A stretch of DNA of 64,000 bases from Formosa sp. Hel1_31_208 (lineage in GTDB: Bacteria; Bacteroidota; Bacteroidia; Flavobacteriales; Flavobacteriaceae). Below, in pieces: positions 35,736-44,629 of the stretch. The notes under the pieces are model-generated. The model did not search any database, was not told the origin of the DNA, and saw only the letters and a list, made by a program, of their open reading frames with translations. Location of the stretch: positions 1,396,501 through 1,460,500 of the forward strand of contig NZ_LT629733.1 in assembly GCF_900104785.1 (NCBI RefSeq), written 5' to 3'. Every line of letters starts with the position of its first letter. Position 1 is the stretch's first letter. The position numbers were made by a program, and so were the translations under genes.

Positions 35736-36434
35736 ATGACAGAAAAACCGATTTCATTTTCTATAAAAAACTGGTCTCAAAATGACCAACCTAGAGAAAA
35801 ACTTCGCGATAAAGGGAAATCCGCGCTAAGTGATGCTGAATTGGTAGCTATTCTTATTGGATCCGGAAATAGATCTGAAAGTGCTGTAGATTTGAGTAAA
35901 CGCATTTTATCAAGTGTGGATCATAACCTAAATGCCCTCGGAAAATTGACAATACCTCAATTAATGCAGTTTAAGGGGATAGGTGAGGCGAAAGCTATTT
36001 CAATTGTGGCTGCTATGGAATTAGGACGACGCAGACGAGTGGAGGCAGCGCTTGAAAACTATAAAATTAATTCGAGTACCTCTGTTTTTGAAATGATGCA
36101 ACCAATTATTGGTGAGTTGCCACATGAAGAGTTTTGGATTATTTATTTGAACAACTCAAATAAGGTCATTCAAAAACAGCAACTTAGTAAAGGAGGGATT
36201 ACAGGAACTTTGGTAGATGTGCGATTAGTGCTCAAAAATGCTTTAGAGGTTGGAGCAGTAGGTTTAATATTGGCACATAATCATCCATCAGGAGCTATTA
36301 AACCCAGTGAAGCCGACAAGAATATAACTCAAAAATTAAAAATAGCAGGACAAAATTTAGATATTAAGGTCCTAGATCATCTAATTATCACTGAAAAAGC
36401 ATATTTTAGTTTCGCAGATGAAAACCTGCTCTAA
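35736..36434 (+). CDS. radC: RadC family (JAB/MPN) protein
   Basis: 232 residues. N-terminal helix-hairpin-helix (LSDAELVAILIGSGN and KFKGIG-like FKGIGEAKA) and C-terminal JAB metal domain with HNHPSGAIKPSEAD, the zinc-binding motif H-x-H-P-S-G-x(5)-S-x-x-D. Named for DNA repair, though that role has been disputed. The symbol follows convention. Divergent from DUF1569. Confidence 0.92.
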   Translation: MTEKPISFSIKNWSQNDQPREKLRDKGKSALSDAELVAILIGSGNRSESAVDLSKRILSSVDHNLNALGKLTIPQLMQFKGIGEAKAISIVAAMELGRRRRVEAALENYKINSSTSVFEMMQPIIGELPHEEFWIIYLNNSNKVIQKQQLSKGGITGTLVDVRLVLKNALEVGAVGLILAHNHPSGAIKPSEADKNITQKLKIAGQNLDIKVLDHLIITEKAYFSFADENLL

Positions 36435-36453
36435 TTAAAATGCATCGTATCTA

Positions 36454-37755
36454 TTGTTACTCGTATATACACACCAAATAACGCCTAGACTTCGATATGC
36501 TTTCAAGCATATATGCACTAGAATTCTTGGTGTTCCAGTGTCATTTACTACAATTATTGAAGAGTTTATCGCGCACGACAGCATGAAAATGTCGTACACT
36601 AGACAACCCTTAAGTAACGAGGTTTTTATAAGAAATCATGAGTTACTTTTTGAACAAGGTCTGTCAGATGTCGATATCCATGTTCAAAATTGGGAACAGA
36701 CAAAATGCTTTTTTGCCACAGGTGAAAAAAGCGCCTTACCTTTTGATATTTTTGCTGCATCCTTTTATTTGTTGAGTCGTTATGAAGAATACCTCCCACA
36801 CGTTAAAGATGATTATGGTCGTTTTACAGCTACCGAGAGTCTTGCTTATAAACATGAGTTTCTTAATCAACCAGTGATAGATATATGGGCTTATAAATTA
36901 AAGGTCATACTAGAGCAGAAGTTTGAAGATTTTGTATTTCCTAGACGGTCCTTTAATATTCAACCTGTAATTGATGTTCCTATGGCCTATTACTTCAAGC
37001 AAAAAGGTCTTATGAGAACGGCGGGTGGATTAATTACTGATTTGTTTAGTTTTAAATTTCGACGTTTTTATCAAAGATTAATGGTCTTGTCTGGATTCAC
37101 AAGAGATCCCTATGATTCGTTTAAATGGATCATTAATAAACAAAAACAATACAAATTTAAATTCGTTGTATTTTTTCTTATTGGTGATTATTCTACTTAT
37201 GATAAGAATATCAGCATCTATAAAAAGAAGTTTGTGTCCTTAATAAAATCGGTGGCCGATTATTGTAAAGTTGGATTAAAAGTCTCTTACTTCGCATTAG
37301 ATGATATTTCAATTCTTAAAAAAGAAAAAAAGAAAATCGAATCAGTTACAAATTATGAGTTACAGGCATCGCGAAATTCATTTTCTAAATTAAATCTTCC
37401 AATATCATATCGAAACTTAATTGAATTAGAGATTAAGGAAGATTTTACCATGGGCTATTTGAACCATATCGGATTTAGAGCAGGAACCTGTACACCATTT
37501 TTATTTTATGATTTAGACTATGAAACAGTAACCCCTTTGTTAGTTAATTCCTTTCATTGTATGGATTTCGCCTTCTTAAAGCGTCAATCGCAATTAGATA
37601 AAGAACAAGAATTACAACGATTAATAAATAGCGTAAAAGATGTAAATGGTACCTTTACACCTATATTTCACAATTATACCTTCGGAAGCGAGGAGCGCTG
37701 GAATGGCTTTAGACAATTATTTACACAAGTATTAGAATCAGTACATGAAAATTAA
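36454..37755 (+). CDS. Polysaccharide deacetylase-like protein, possibly inactive
   Basis: 433 residues in the family with an N-terminal DUF7033-like domain and a C-terminal deacetylase-like half. The start is a TTG at 36454 (MLLVYTHQITPRL), with no ATG in frame before it. Family-typical segments are FFLIGDYSTYDKNIS, YRNLIELEIKEDFTMGY and GFRAGTCTPF. Where relatives, as I recall, have GLHPSY (the catalytic metal histidine), this protein has GLKVSY at 274-279. Overlaps the next gene by 11 bases. Confidence 0.75.
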   Translation: MLLVYTHQITPRLRYAFKHICTRILGVPVSFTTIIEEFIAHDSMKMSYTRQPLSNEVFIRNHELLFEQGLSDVDIHVQNWEQTKCFFATGEKSALPFDIFAASFYLLSRYEEYLPHVKDDYGRFTATESLAYKHEFLNQPVIDIWAYKLKVILEQKFEDFVFPRRSFNIQPVIDVPMAYYFKQKGLMRTAGGLITDLFSFKFRRFYQRLMVLSGFTRDPYDSFKWIINKQKQYKFKFVVFFLIGDYSTYDKNISIYKKKFVSLIKSVADYCKVGLKVSYFALDDISILKKEKKKIESVTNYELQASRNSFSKLNLPISYRNLIELEIKEDFTMGYLNHIGFRAGTCTPFLFYDLDYETVTPLLVNSFHCMDFAFLKRQSQLDKEQELQRLINSVKDVNGTFTPIFHNYTFGSEERWNGFRQLFTQVLESVHEN

Positions 37756-38434
37756 CGGGATTAAACACATATTTTTTGATTTAGATCACACGCTTTGGGA
37801 TTTTGATAAAAATTCGGCATTAACTTTTGAAAAGATTTTTGAACTGCATAATGTGTGTGTAAATACATCAGATTTTTTAAGAATATATGAACCTATTAAT
37901 TTGAGCTATTGGAAATTATATCGAGAAGAAAAAATAGATAAAGCAAACTTGAGGTATCGCCGTTTAAAAGATACATTTGAAGCTGTAGATTTCGAAGTTT
38001 CAGATGATATGATAGATAAGTTATCTGAAGATTATATAAACTTTTTAGCCACATTTAATCATTTGTTTGAAGGGACGATTGAAATCTTAGAACATCTGCG
38101 CACCGATTATCACTTGCATATTATTACCAACGGATTTGAAGAAGCGCAGCAACGAAAGATGGATAACGCTAAAATTTCACAGTATTTTAAAACCGTTACC
38201 AACTCTGAAGCTGCAGGTGTAAAGAAACCCAATCCTATTATTTTTAATCATGCACTTGAATTAGCCGAAGCTCAACCGGCGGAAAGTTTAATGATTGGAG
38301 ATAATTATGAAGCTGATATATTGGGAGCTTTAGACGTGGGATTGGATGCCATATTGTTTAATTATCATAACTACAATGACGTAGACCATATCAAACAGGT
38401 GAAAGAGCTTAAAGACTTGAAGCGCTATTTGTAA
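37745..38434 (+). CDS. YjjG-family HAD nucleotidase
   Basis: 229 residues. HAD motif I is FFDLDHTLWDFD, motif II ends at IITNGF, and motif III/IV reads KKPNP with MIGDNYEADILGA. The length and the DHTLWDFD version of motif I fit the YjjG family, which dephosphorylates non-canonical pyrimidine and other nucleotides (house cleaning). Overlap with the upstream gene suggests joint translation. Confidence 0.87.
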   Translation: MKINGIKHIFFDLDHTLWDFDKNSALTFEKIFELHNVCVNTSDFLRIYEPINLSYWKLYREEKIDKANLRYRRLKDTFEAVDFEVSDDMIDKLSEDYINFLATFNHLFEGTIEILEHLRTDYHLHIITNGFEEAQQRKMDNAKISQYFKTVTNSEAAGVKKPNPIIFNHALELAEAQPAESLMIGDNYEADILGALDVGLDAILFNYHNYNDVDHIKQVKELKDLKRYL

Positions 38435-38453
38435 GGTTTCTATAGCAAAAGAG

Positions 38454-38461
38454 TATCTTTA
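38454..38461 (+). promoter_or_regulatory. Near-consensus -7 element
   Basis: TATCTTTA, one mismatch from TAnnTTTG, ends 30 bases before the ATG at 38492, between two same-strand genes. Confidence 0.3.
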
Positions 38462-38491
38462 CCTTTAGTGTTGAATTCAAATTTAAATCAC

Positions 38492-39364
38492 ATGAATAAA
38501 ATATTTTATATACTTATCGTATGTCTATTGACGCAAACCACATTGAGTGCCCAAACCACTGTGAATGATTATAAGTATATCATTATTCCGAAGCAATTCG
38601 ATTTCCAAAGTTCAGAAGATCAATATCAGATCAATTCGTTGACCAAGTTCTTGTTTAATAAATACGGATTCACCGCTTTTTTCGAAGATGAAAATTTACC
38701 TCTTGATGTTAGTCAGAATAGATGCCTAAGTCTTAAAACGAATATTAATAAAGTAAAAGGGTTTTTGATAACCAGACTTCAAATTGAACTTATCGATTGT
38801 AATGGTAAGGTGGTATCAATATCTCAAGTTGGAGAAACCAAAGTAAAAGAATATGCCAAGGCTTATAATTTAGCATTAAGAGAAGCGTTTCAAACTTATC
38901 AATATATGGGTTATAAATATCAGCCTAAAGCCGGTGTGATTGAAACTAAGCCTTTAGAATCTTTGCCAGTTTCAGAAGCAAATAAAGACGACGCTCAAAA
39001 AGAGATAGAACGCCTAAAAAAGCAGGTTGAAGTTTTAAAGGAAGAAAAAGAAGCAACACAAGCAATAAAAGAGGACCTTGTCTCAACTCCAACCGAATCT
39101 ATTGCGCCTAAAAAGGTAGTTCAAACGGAACTGAAAGAAGTTAAAAAAGCAGACGATGGGTGGTATGCCAATCCAATTGATAATGGCTTTCAGGTAGTAG
39201 ACGCTCAGGCTAAAAAGATTATGGTTTTATTATATTCTGGTGCTCCAGATGTATATATTGTAAAAGGAAAGGATGCCATAGTATTTAAAAACGATGAAGC
39301 CTGGGTTTATGGGATTAATGATGGTTCAAGCTTGAAAGTGAACCGCATTACCCTTAAATTCTAG
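38492..39364 (+). CDS. Secreted hypothetical protein with coiled coil
   Basis: 290 residues from the ATG at 38492 (a GTG at 38468 lies close to the putative -7 element). Signal peptide about residues 1-20 (LLTQTTLSAQ). The N-terminal half (about 21-150) has no recognisable domain; a charged coiled coil follows near 160-195 (DAQKEIERLKKQVEVLKEEK), then a C-terminal module that ends in a beta-rich stretch. Probably periplasmic or outer-membrane associated. I do not recognise a function. Shares its last four bases (CTAG) with rarA on the other strand. Confidence 0.72.
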   Translation: MNKIFYILIVCLLTQTTLSAQTTVNDYKYIIIPKQFDFQSSEDQYQINSLTKFLFNKYGFTAFFEDENLPLDVSQNRCLSLKTNINKVKGFLITRLQIELIDCNGKVVSISQVGETKVKEYAKAYNLALREAFQTYQYMGYKYQPKAGVIETKPLESLPVSEANKDDAQKEIERLKKQVEVLKEEKEATQAIKEDLVSTPTESIAPKKVVQTELKEVKKADDGWYANPIDNGFQVVDAQAKKIMVLLYSGAPDVYIVKGKDAIVFKNDEAWVYGINDGSSLKVNRITLKF

Positions 39365-40641
39365 TAACCGTATTTGTTTTTCCAACGCAACTTTAAAAAT
39401 TCACGCTGAGCATTTTCACGAGCATTGTTACCAGGTTCATAAAGTGTGGTGTTTTTGACCTCGTCTGGCATAAATTCTTGAGCTACAAAATTATTATCAT
39501 AGTCATGAGCATATTGGTACTTGTCTCCGTAACCTAGCTCTTTCATGAGTTTTGTTGGAGCATTTCTTATTGGTAATGGTACAGATAAATCACCGGTTTC
39601 TTTCACCAATTGTTGTGCCTTTCCAATGGCGATGTATGCAGAATTACTTTTGGCTGACGCAGCAAGATAAGTGACACATTGACTTAAAATAATTCTAGAC
39701 TCGGGATGACCTATAACTGAAACTGCTTGAAACGTGTTATTAGCTATAACTAAGGCTGTTGGATTAGCATTTCCAATATCTTCACTCGCCAAAATGAGTA
39801 ATCGACGTGCGATAAATTTAACATCTTCTCCGCCTTCAAGCATTCTTGCCAACCAATACACCGCAGCATTAGGGTCACTACCACGTATCGATTTAATAAA
39901 AGCGGAAATGATATCATAATGCTGCTCTCCAGTTTTGTCATATCTAACGGTATTGCTTTGAACACGTTTGGTAACCACTTCATTAGTAATAATGATCTTT
40001 TTAGTGTCATCAAAAGAGGTAACAATAAGTTCAAAAATATTCAATAGTTTTCGGGCATCACCTCCTGATAAACGGAGTAATGCATCTGTTTCTTTTAGTG
40101 TAATTTGTCGTTTTGATATAATGCTGTCTTCTTTAATAGCACGATGTAACAGGGCTTCTAAATCTTTCTTTTCAAACGAATTCAATGTATAGACCTGACA
40201 CCTCGATAAAAGTGCAGGAATTACCTCAAAACTTGGGTTTTCTGTCGTTGCACCAATGAGCGTGACCCAACCTTTTTCTACCGCTTGTAATAACGAGTCT
40301 TGTTGCGATTTACTAAATCTATGGATTTCATCAATGAATAAAATTGGATTTTTTGTAGTGAATAAACCTCCGCTTTGTTTGGCTTTTTCGATAACCTCCC
40401 TAATATCTTTCACGCCAGAATTAATAGCACTTAAGGTATAAAACGGTCGTTTAGATTCATTTGCGATGATATTGGCTAAGGTCGTTTTACCAGTTCCTGG
40501 TGGACCCCAAAAAATCATCGATGCAATCACACCTTGTTGCAATTGCAGCGTTAAGACACCAGTTTTACCAACCAAATGTGACTGACTTAAATAATCACTC
40601 AAAGATTGCGGACGTAATCGTTCTGCTAAAGGTTCGTTCAT
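39361..40641 (-). CDS. rarA: Replication-associated recombination protein A
   Basis: 426-residue AAA+ ATPase of the RarA/MgsA/WRNIP1 family that acts at stalled replication forks. N-terminal LAERLRPQSLSDYLSQSHLVG, Walker A GPPGTGKTT, Walker B LFIDEIHRFSK, sensor 1 LIGATTENPSFEV, then the MgsA C-terminal region (KLRWKNKYGY at the end). The length is typical. Convergent with the preceding gene; stops overlap. Confidence 0.95.
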   Translation of the reverse strand: MNEPLAERLRPQSLSDYLSQSHLVGKTGVLTLQLQQGVIASMIFWGPPGTGKTTLANIIANESKRPFYTLSAINSGVKDIREVIEKAKQSGGLFTTKNPILFIDEIHRFSKSQQDSLLQAVEKGWVTLIGATTENPSFEVIPALLSRCQVYTLNSFEKKDLEALLHRAIKEDSIISKRQITLKETDALLRLSGGDARKLLNIFELIVTSFDDTKKIIITNEVVTKRVQSNTVRYDKTGEQHYDIISAFIKSIRGSDPNAAVYWLARMLEGGEDVKFIARRLLILASEDIGNANPTALVIANNTFQAVSVIGHPESRIILSQCVTYLAASAKSNSAYIAIGKAQQLVKETGDLSVPLPIRNAPTKLMKELGYGDKYQYAHDYDNNFVAQEFMPDEVKNTTLYEPGNNARENAQREFLKLRWKNKYGY

Positions 40642-40718
40642 ATTGTAAAATTACAAAAAACCTATGTGACAATATTTCAGAGTTATCATAAATGGAGAGT
40701 AATTTGATACAAATACCA

Positions 40719-40726
40719 TAAATTTG
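40719..40726 (+). promoter_or_regulatory. -7 element 3 bases before rhomboid ATG
   Basis: TAAATTTG matches TAnnTTTG. The only upstream TTG is at 40704-40706, with a spacer of 12 bases, which is short. If used, the transcript would begin at or inside the start codon at 40730. Confidence 0.4.
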
Positions 40727-40729
40727 AAT

Positions 40730-41479
40730 ATGAGTAAGCATCAACAACAGTTTAGATATTCGACAGGTGTCATAGCATATCCTGTATTTTTTGTCCTGTC
40801 TATCTGGATTGTGTTTTGGTTGCAAGTGCGCTTTTTTCCATGGATTAAACGTTTAGGGGTCTATCCGCAAGAGCCTGAAGGCTTGCTAGGAATTTTTACA
40901 AGTCCCTTTATTCATGCAGATATTGAACATCTCTATCACAATTCGATACCCTTATTTATTTTATCGGTAGCCTTGTTTTATTTTTATCGGAAAATCTCGT
41001 GGCAAGTGATAATCTATGGGATTATTCTTTCTGGCCTGTTTACATGGATTATTGGTAGACCAGCCAATCATATAGGTGCAAGTGGTTTAGTATATGTCTT
41101 GGTGAGCTTTATTTTTTTTAAAGGAATTTTCGCAAAGCATTATCGATTAGTCGCGTTATCTTTAATCATTGTTTTTCTCTACGGAAGTATGATATGGTAT
41201 GCCTTTCCAGTAAAAGAAGGAATGTCATGGGAAGGTCATTTGGGCGGACTGATCTCAGGATTTATTTTTGCTTTAATCTTCAGAAGAGCAATTGCTAAAC
41301 CTGAACGATATGTGTGGCAAGCACCCGATTATAATGAAGAGGATGATCCTTTTTTGAAACACTTTGATGAAAACGGAAATTTTATTGAAAACCTAGAACC
41401 CGAAGTAGAGGTTGAGGAGCCCATTTCTGAAAACATAAAACCAACAATTACCTATACGTTCAAAAAACGTGATGATTAA
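40730..41479 (+). CDS. Rhomboid family intramembrane serine protease
   Basis: 249 residues from the ATG at 40730; a TTG two codons earlier overlaps the -7 element. About six membrane segments. The catalytic dyad is S118 in GASG and H170 in WEGHLGG, and HADIEHLYHN supplies the conserved oxyanion-region His and Asn. The C-terminal tail of about 60 residues is acidic and cytoplasmic. Cleaves membrane proteins; substrate unknown. The stop overlaps the rlmB stop in TTAA. Confidence 0.9.
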   Translation: MSKHQQQFRYSTGVIAYPVFFVLSIWIVFWLQVRFFPWIKRLGVYPQEPEGLLGIFTSPFIHADIEHLYHNSIPLFILSVALFYFYRKISWQVIIYGIILSGLFTWIIGRPANHIGASGLVYVLVSFIFFKGIFAKHYRLVALSLIIVFLYGSMIWYAFPVKEGMSWEGHLGGLISGFIFALIFRRAIAKPERYVWQAPDYNEEDDPFLKHFDENGNFIENLEPEVEVEEPISENIKPTITYTFKKRDD

Positions 41480-42210
41480 TGACGTTGCCTTACCGCTTCA
41501 TATAAAAAAACACCACAAGCTACCGAAACATTTAAAGATTCAATTTCTCCTAATAAAGGTATTTTTGCTTTAGCATCTGCAACTTTCAATACAGATGGGT
41601 TTATTCCTTTACCCTCAGATCCCATAATTATGGCGCAAGGTTCTTTAAAAGAGACGTCGTAGATCGTATCGTCTGTTTTTTCAGTGGCTGCAATTACTTT
41701 AATGCCGCTTGCTTGCATATAAAACACAGCATCTTTAATATGATCTACTTTGCAAATAGGCACTTTAAACAAAGCACCTGCACTAGTTTTGATAGCATCA
41801 CCATTTACTGGAGCTCCACCTTTCTTTTGAATAATTATACCAGAGACTCCAGTACATTCTGCAGTTCTAACTATGGCTCCAAAATTTCGTACATCACTAA
41901 GTTGATCAAGTAATAGAAACAAAGGAGTTTTTCCAGACTCAATCACATTCATAACTAATTCTTCTATGTCATGAAATACGATTGGTGCAATTTGAGCGAT
42001 AACACCTTGATGGTTCTTTTTTGACAATCGGTTGAGTTTCTCAACAGGTACATAAGAGCTATTTAAACGTTCTTTTTTTAAGAGTTGCTCTAATTCTGTA
42101 AATAGTTCACCGCGTAGTCCTTTCTGTAAAAAAATTTTATCAATATTCTCTCCAGATTTAATGGCTTCAATAACCGCGCGTATTCCAAAGATGGTGGTTT
42201 CTTTTTCCAT
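41476..42210 (-). CDS. rlmB: 23S rRNA 2'-O-ribose methyltransferase RlmB
   Basis: 244 residues, SpoU/TrmH (SPOUT) family. N-terminal substrate-binding domain starts IFGIRAVIEAIKSG; the knot domain has NFGAIVRTAECTGV, GSEGKGI and SLNVSVACGVFLYE, the three SPOUT motifs. RlmB methylates G2251 of 23S rRNA (E. coli number). The ATG is 4 bases past a canonical -7 element. Confidence 0.9.
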   Translation of the reverse strand: MEKETTIFGIRAVIEAIKSGENIDKIFLQKGLRGELFTELEQLLKKERLNSSYVPVEKLNRLSKKNHQGVIAQIAPIVFHDIEELVMNVIESGKTPLFLLLDQLSDVRNFGAIVRTAECTGVSGIIIQKKGGAPVNGDAIKTSAGALFKVPICKVDHIKDAVFYMQASGIKVIAATEKTDDTIYDVSFKEPCAIIMGSEGKGINPSVLKVADAKAKIPLLGEIESLNVSVACGVFLYEAVRQRH

Positions 42211-42214
42211 GGGT

Positions 42215-42242
42215 CAAAGGTAAAAAAAAACTACACTAACAA
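42215..42242 (-). promoter_or_regulatory. Canonical promoter of rlmB with -7 element 4 bases before ATG
   Basis: On the minus strand: TTG (42242-42240), a 17-base spacer, TACCTTTG (42222-42215); ATG at 42210. The fit to the consensus is complete and predicts a leaderless or nearly leaderless mRNA. Confidence 0.68.
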
Positions 42243-42371
42243 AAGCATGATTTGTTGAAGTATTAGATCATTACATAATAGTTTCTATGTAAAAGATATT
42301 AATGTTGATTGCAATTCTCGGTTTTGCAGTGTTTTATGCATTACGGGGAAGTCATCAATACAAACTTAAGT

Positions 42372-44060
42372 CTAAAACCTTGTTGTTAAACTTAAGTGAA
42401 TCTTAGAGTCTGAAAGTCTAAATTTTTGATTTTCCGTTTTGCCGCTGGTATAATTAAAACGAAATAGTCCAGCTTTAGTCAATAACCCAAATCCGAAACC
42501 AAATCCAAAGAGTTTGCCTTTTTGATCGGCGACCTGATTTTCAAAATAAGCGGCATCAATCACGGTATGCACATAAATGCTATTATTGAGCTTATAGCGA
42601 TACTCTGTATTCAATACGCCATATAAATTAGCAATTAGACTGTTTTCTTCAAATCCTCGAATTGAGTTTATACCACCAAAACGAGGCAATTCATTTTCTA
42701 AATAGGTATCAGAGACCAGGTAGTTAGCGTTTATTCTTCCATAGATACTATTTTTCTCATTGAGATTAAAAATTTTAAAGGTAGTAATGAAAAAGTTCGA
42801 TTGGTTTTCATCAATAGCTGCGTAAGACCTATTTCCAAAGCCAGAGGTGATATCGAATAAAAAATTGACAGGAAATAGAAAGTCGTAATTCTGGCGCTTA
42901 GTGTACGTATAATTTAAAAAGAATTGATTGGACTCATAATCGTTAATAGACGTTGTTGGGATATCCAATAAATCTGTAGAATTTACTGTATTTGCTCCAG
43001 CAGAAATGACATGTCTACTGGTTATTTGATAATTGATTTTAGCAGCTTGAGTAACGGTCACAAAAGAAGAGTCTCTTTTAAAAATATTTAGATTGAAATC
43101 GACGCCCACAGGAGACTTAAATAAATAAGGAGCATTTAGTTTCAAATCAAAAGTCTGCTGATCATTCTCATCACTTTTGTACAACAGTTTTAAGGATTCA
43201 CCGTAGTTTAAATTATTGGTTAGGTTAAGATCGAGATAGCCATCAAATTCAATTTTATTTGTGGCTTCATTTGTGCCAAAACCAAGAAAGCCGTCAAAGG
43301 TATTGCTTCGAGCTTTTTCTATATACATATATAGTATGGTAGAATCTTGCGTAAACAACACTTCAGGGTCTTTAATTTGATTGGCGAAAATCAAATCATT
43401 GAGGTCGGCAGTTTTGGCTTTAATTTTATCTAGACTGAATGCTTGGCCAGTTTTTATTTTAAGATAACGTTTGATAAATGACTTTGGAAATTTCTCGTAG
43501 CCTTTTATGATCAGCTTATCAATGGTGCGTGGTTTTAATTTTGAAATCGACAAAGACCCTGATAATTTTTTTCCATTAATCTTTTTAATATTTGTAAGTA
43601 CCAAAGTATTAAAAGGGTTGCCTCGATTGGCAATTTCTGAATTGATTCCTTGTAACGTATTTTCTACATGAGCCATGGGGATAATTAATTGATTGTCTTT
43701 TTCTAAGAACCCAGTCAGTTTTAATATAGATAAATCAACCAGTCCATGGGCATCAATAGTAATGGTCTCATAGCGTGTTTTTAAACTAAAATCTGCTTGG
43801 TATAAGGAATCGTTTTTTTTTCTGAGAGCGATGAGCTGGTTTTCAATATACCCTAATTTTGATAGGGCCTTTTTAAAGTTATTGACTTCCGTTTCTAAAG
43901 CTGTGTAATTATCGAAGGCAGTTGTGTAGCCTAAAGAGTCAATTGTTTTAGTTTCTTTCTCAGTTACCCCACTAATGGAGAGGTAGAGATTTTGTGCATT
44001 CATAAACGGAGCGCACAAAGACAAAAAGCAGAGAAGAAAAAAACTATTTTTTGTTGTCAT
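42372..44060 (-). CDS. BamA/TamA-like outer membrane beta-barrel protein
   Basis: 562 residues with a signal peptide (about 1-22). After it come POTRA-like segments: about 170-250 (LKPRTIDKLIIKGYEKFPKS, then RYLKIKTGQAFSLDKIK). A barrel of alternating strands follows, with the aromatic C-terminal residue (SLTTRF) expected for BAM insertion. The motif RFGGINSIRGFEENS matches the L6 loop RGF of Omp85 proteins. It is a short Omp85 relative, not the main BamA (about 850 residues). Function unknown; possibly assembly or export of a partner. It is monocistronic and divergent from the ribosomal cluster. Confidence 0.8.
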   Translation of the reverse strand: MTTKNSFFLLCFLSLCAPFMNAQNLYLSISGVTEKETKTIDSLGYTTAFDNYTALETEVNNFKKALSKLGYIENQLIALRKKNDSLYQADFSLKTRYETITIDAHGLVDLSILKLTGFLEKDNQLIIPMAHVENTLQGINSEIANRGNPFNTLVLTNIKKINGKKLSGSLSISKLKPRTIDKLIIKGYEKFPKSFIKRYLKIKTGQAFSLDKIKAKTADLNDLIFANQIKDPEVLFTQDSTILYMYIEKARSNTFDGFLGFGTNEATNKIEFDGYLDLNLTNNLNYGESLKLLYKSDENDQQTFDLKLNAPYLFKSPVGVDFNLNIFKRDSSFVTVTQAAKINYQITSRHVISAGANTVNSTDLLDIPTTSINDYESNQFFLNYTYTKRQNYDFLFPVNFLFDITSGFGNRSYAAIDENQSNFFITTFKIFNLNEKNSIYGRINANYLVSDTYLENELPRFGGINSIRGFEENSLIANLYGVLNTEYRYKLNNSIYVHTVIDAAYFENQVADQKGKLFGFGFGFGLLTKAGLFRFNYTSGKTENQKFRLSDSKIHLSLTTRF

Positions 44061-44076
44061 TAACTAAATTATTGTT

Positions 44077-44084
44077 CAAATCTA
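44077..44084 (-). promoter_or_regulatory. -7 element of Omp85-like gene
   Basis: On the minus strand TAGATTTG, matching TAnnTTTG, 16 bases before the ATG. No TTG at the usual -33 spacing. Confidence 0.4.
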
Positions 44085-44158
44085 ACGCAAATAATGCAGT
44101 AAAAATATCTCCTCTTTAAAATAAATTGAGAAACTTTCTAAAATTAATCCAATTACAT

Positions 44159-44188
44159 TTGAAAAATTGATATTTATTTCTACCTTTG
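44159..44188 (+). promoter_or_regulatory. Main promoter of ribosomal protein cluster
   Basis: TTG at 44159-44161, a 19-base spacer, TACCTTTG at 44181-44188. A full match to the flavobacterial consensus with the C after TTTG often seen in strong promoters here. The next 45 bases form the leader of rpsL. Confidence 0.78.
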
Positions 44189-44191
44189 CAG

Positions 44192-44207
44192 CCCTCTAAT
44201 GAGAGGG
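44192..44207 (+). promoter_or_regulatory. Hairpin at 5' end of rpsL leader
   Basis: CCCTCT (44192-44197), loop AATG, AGAGGG (44202-44207). It is at or right after the predicted transcript start, so the mRNA would begin with a stem; it could protect the 5' end or bind a ribosomal protein. Confidence 0.5.
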
Positions 44208-44232
44208 TTTAATAAAAATTATATAGTAATAT

Positions 44233-44607
44233 ATGCCAACAATTTCACAATTAGTACGAAAAGGAAGAGCCAAAATAACTAAGAAGAGCAAATCGGCTGC
44301 TTTAGATTCGTGTCCACAAAGACGTGGTGTATGTACTCGTGTTTACACGACGACACCTAAGAAACCAAACTCAGCAATGCGTAAGGTAGCAAGGGTTCGT
44401 TTAACAAACGGAAACGAGGTTAATGCATACATCGGTGGTGAAGGACACAATTTACAGGAGCACTCGATAGTATTAGTTAGAGGTGGAAGGGTAAAAGATT
44501 TACCAGGAGTTAGATATCACATCGTTCGTGGTGCTTTAGACACAGCAGGTGTCGCAGGTAGAACACAACGTAGATCTAAGTATGGTGCAAAACGCCCTAA
44601 GAAGTAA
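44233..44607 (+). CDS. rpsL: 30S ribosomal protein S12
   Basis: 124 residues. Decoding-centre loops [11 protein letters not shown] and [13 protein letters not shown] are both present; K43 and K88 (counting Met), the residues changed in streptomycin-resistant mutants, are wild type. First gene of the cluster, 22 bases before rpsG. Confidence 0.97.
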   Translation: MPTISQLVRKGRAKITKKSKSAALDSCPQRRGVCTRVYTTTPKKPNSAMRKVARVRLTNGNEVNAYIGGEGHNLQEHSIVLVRGGRVKDLPGVRYHIVRGALDTAGVAGRTQRRSKYGAKRPKK

Positions 44608-44629
44608 TTTAAAACTTTAAGAAGAAGAC

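Noticed and set aside
42302..42406. 34-codon plus-strand ORF (MLIAILGFAVFYALRG...) between rlmB and the Omp85-like gene
   Set aside because: Its last part overlaps the 3' end of the Omp85-like gene on the other strand, no promoter fits, and nothing beyond a hydrophobic start supports it.
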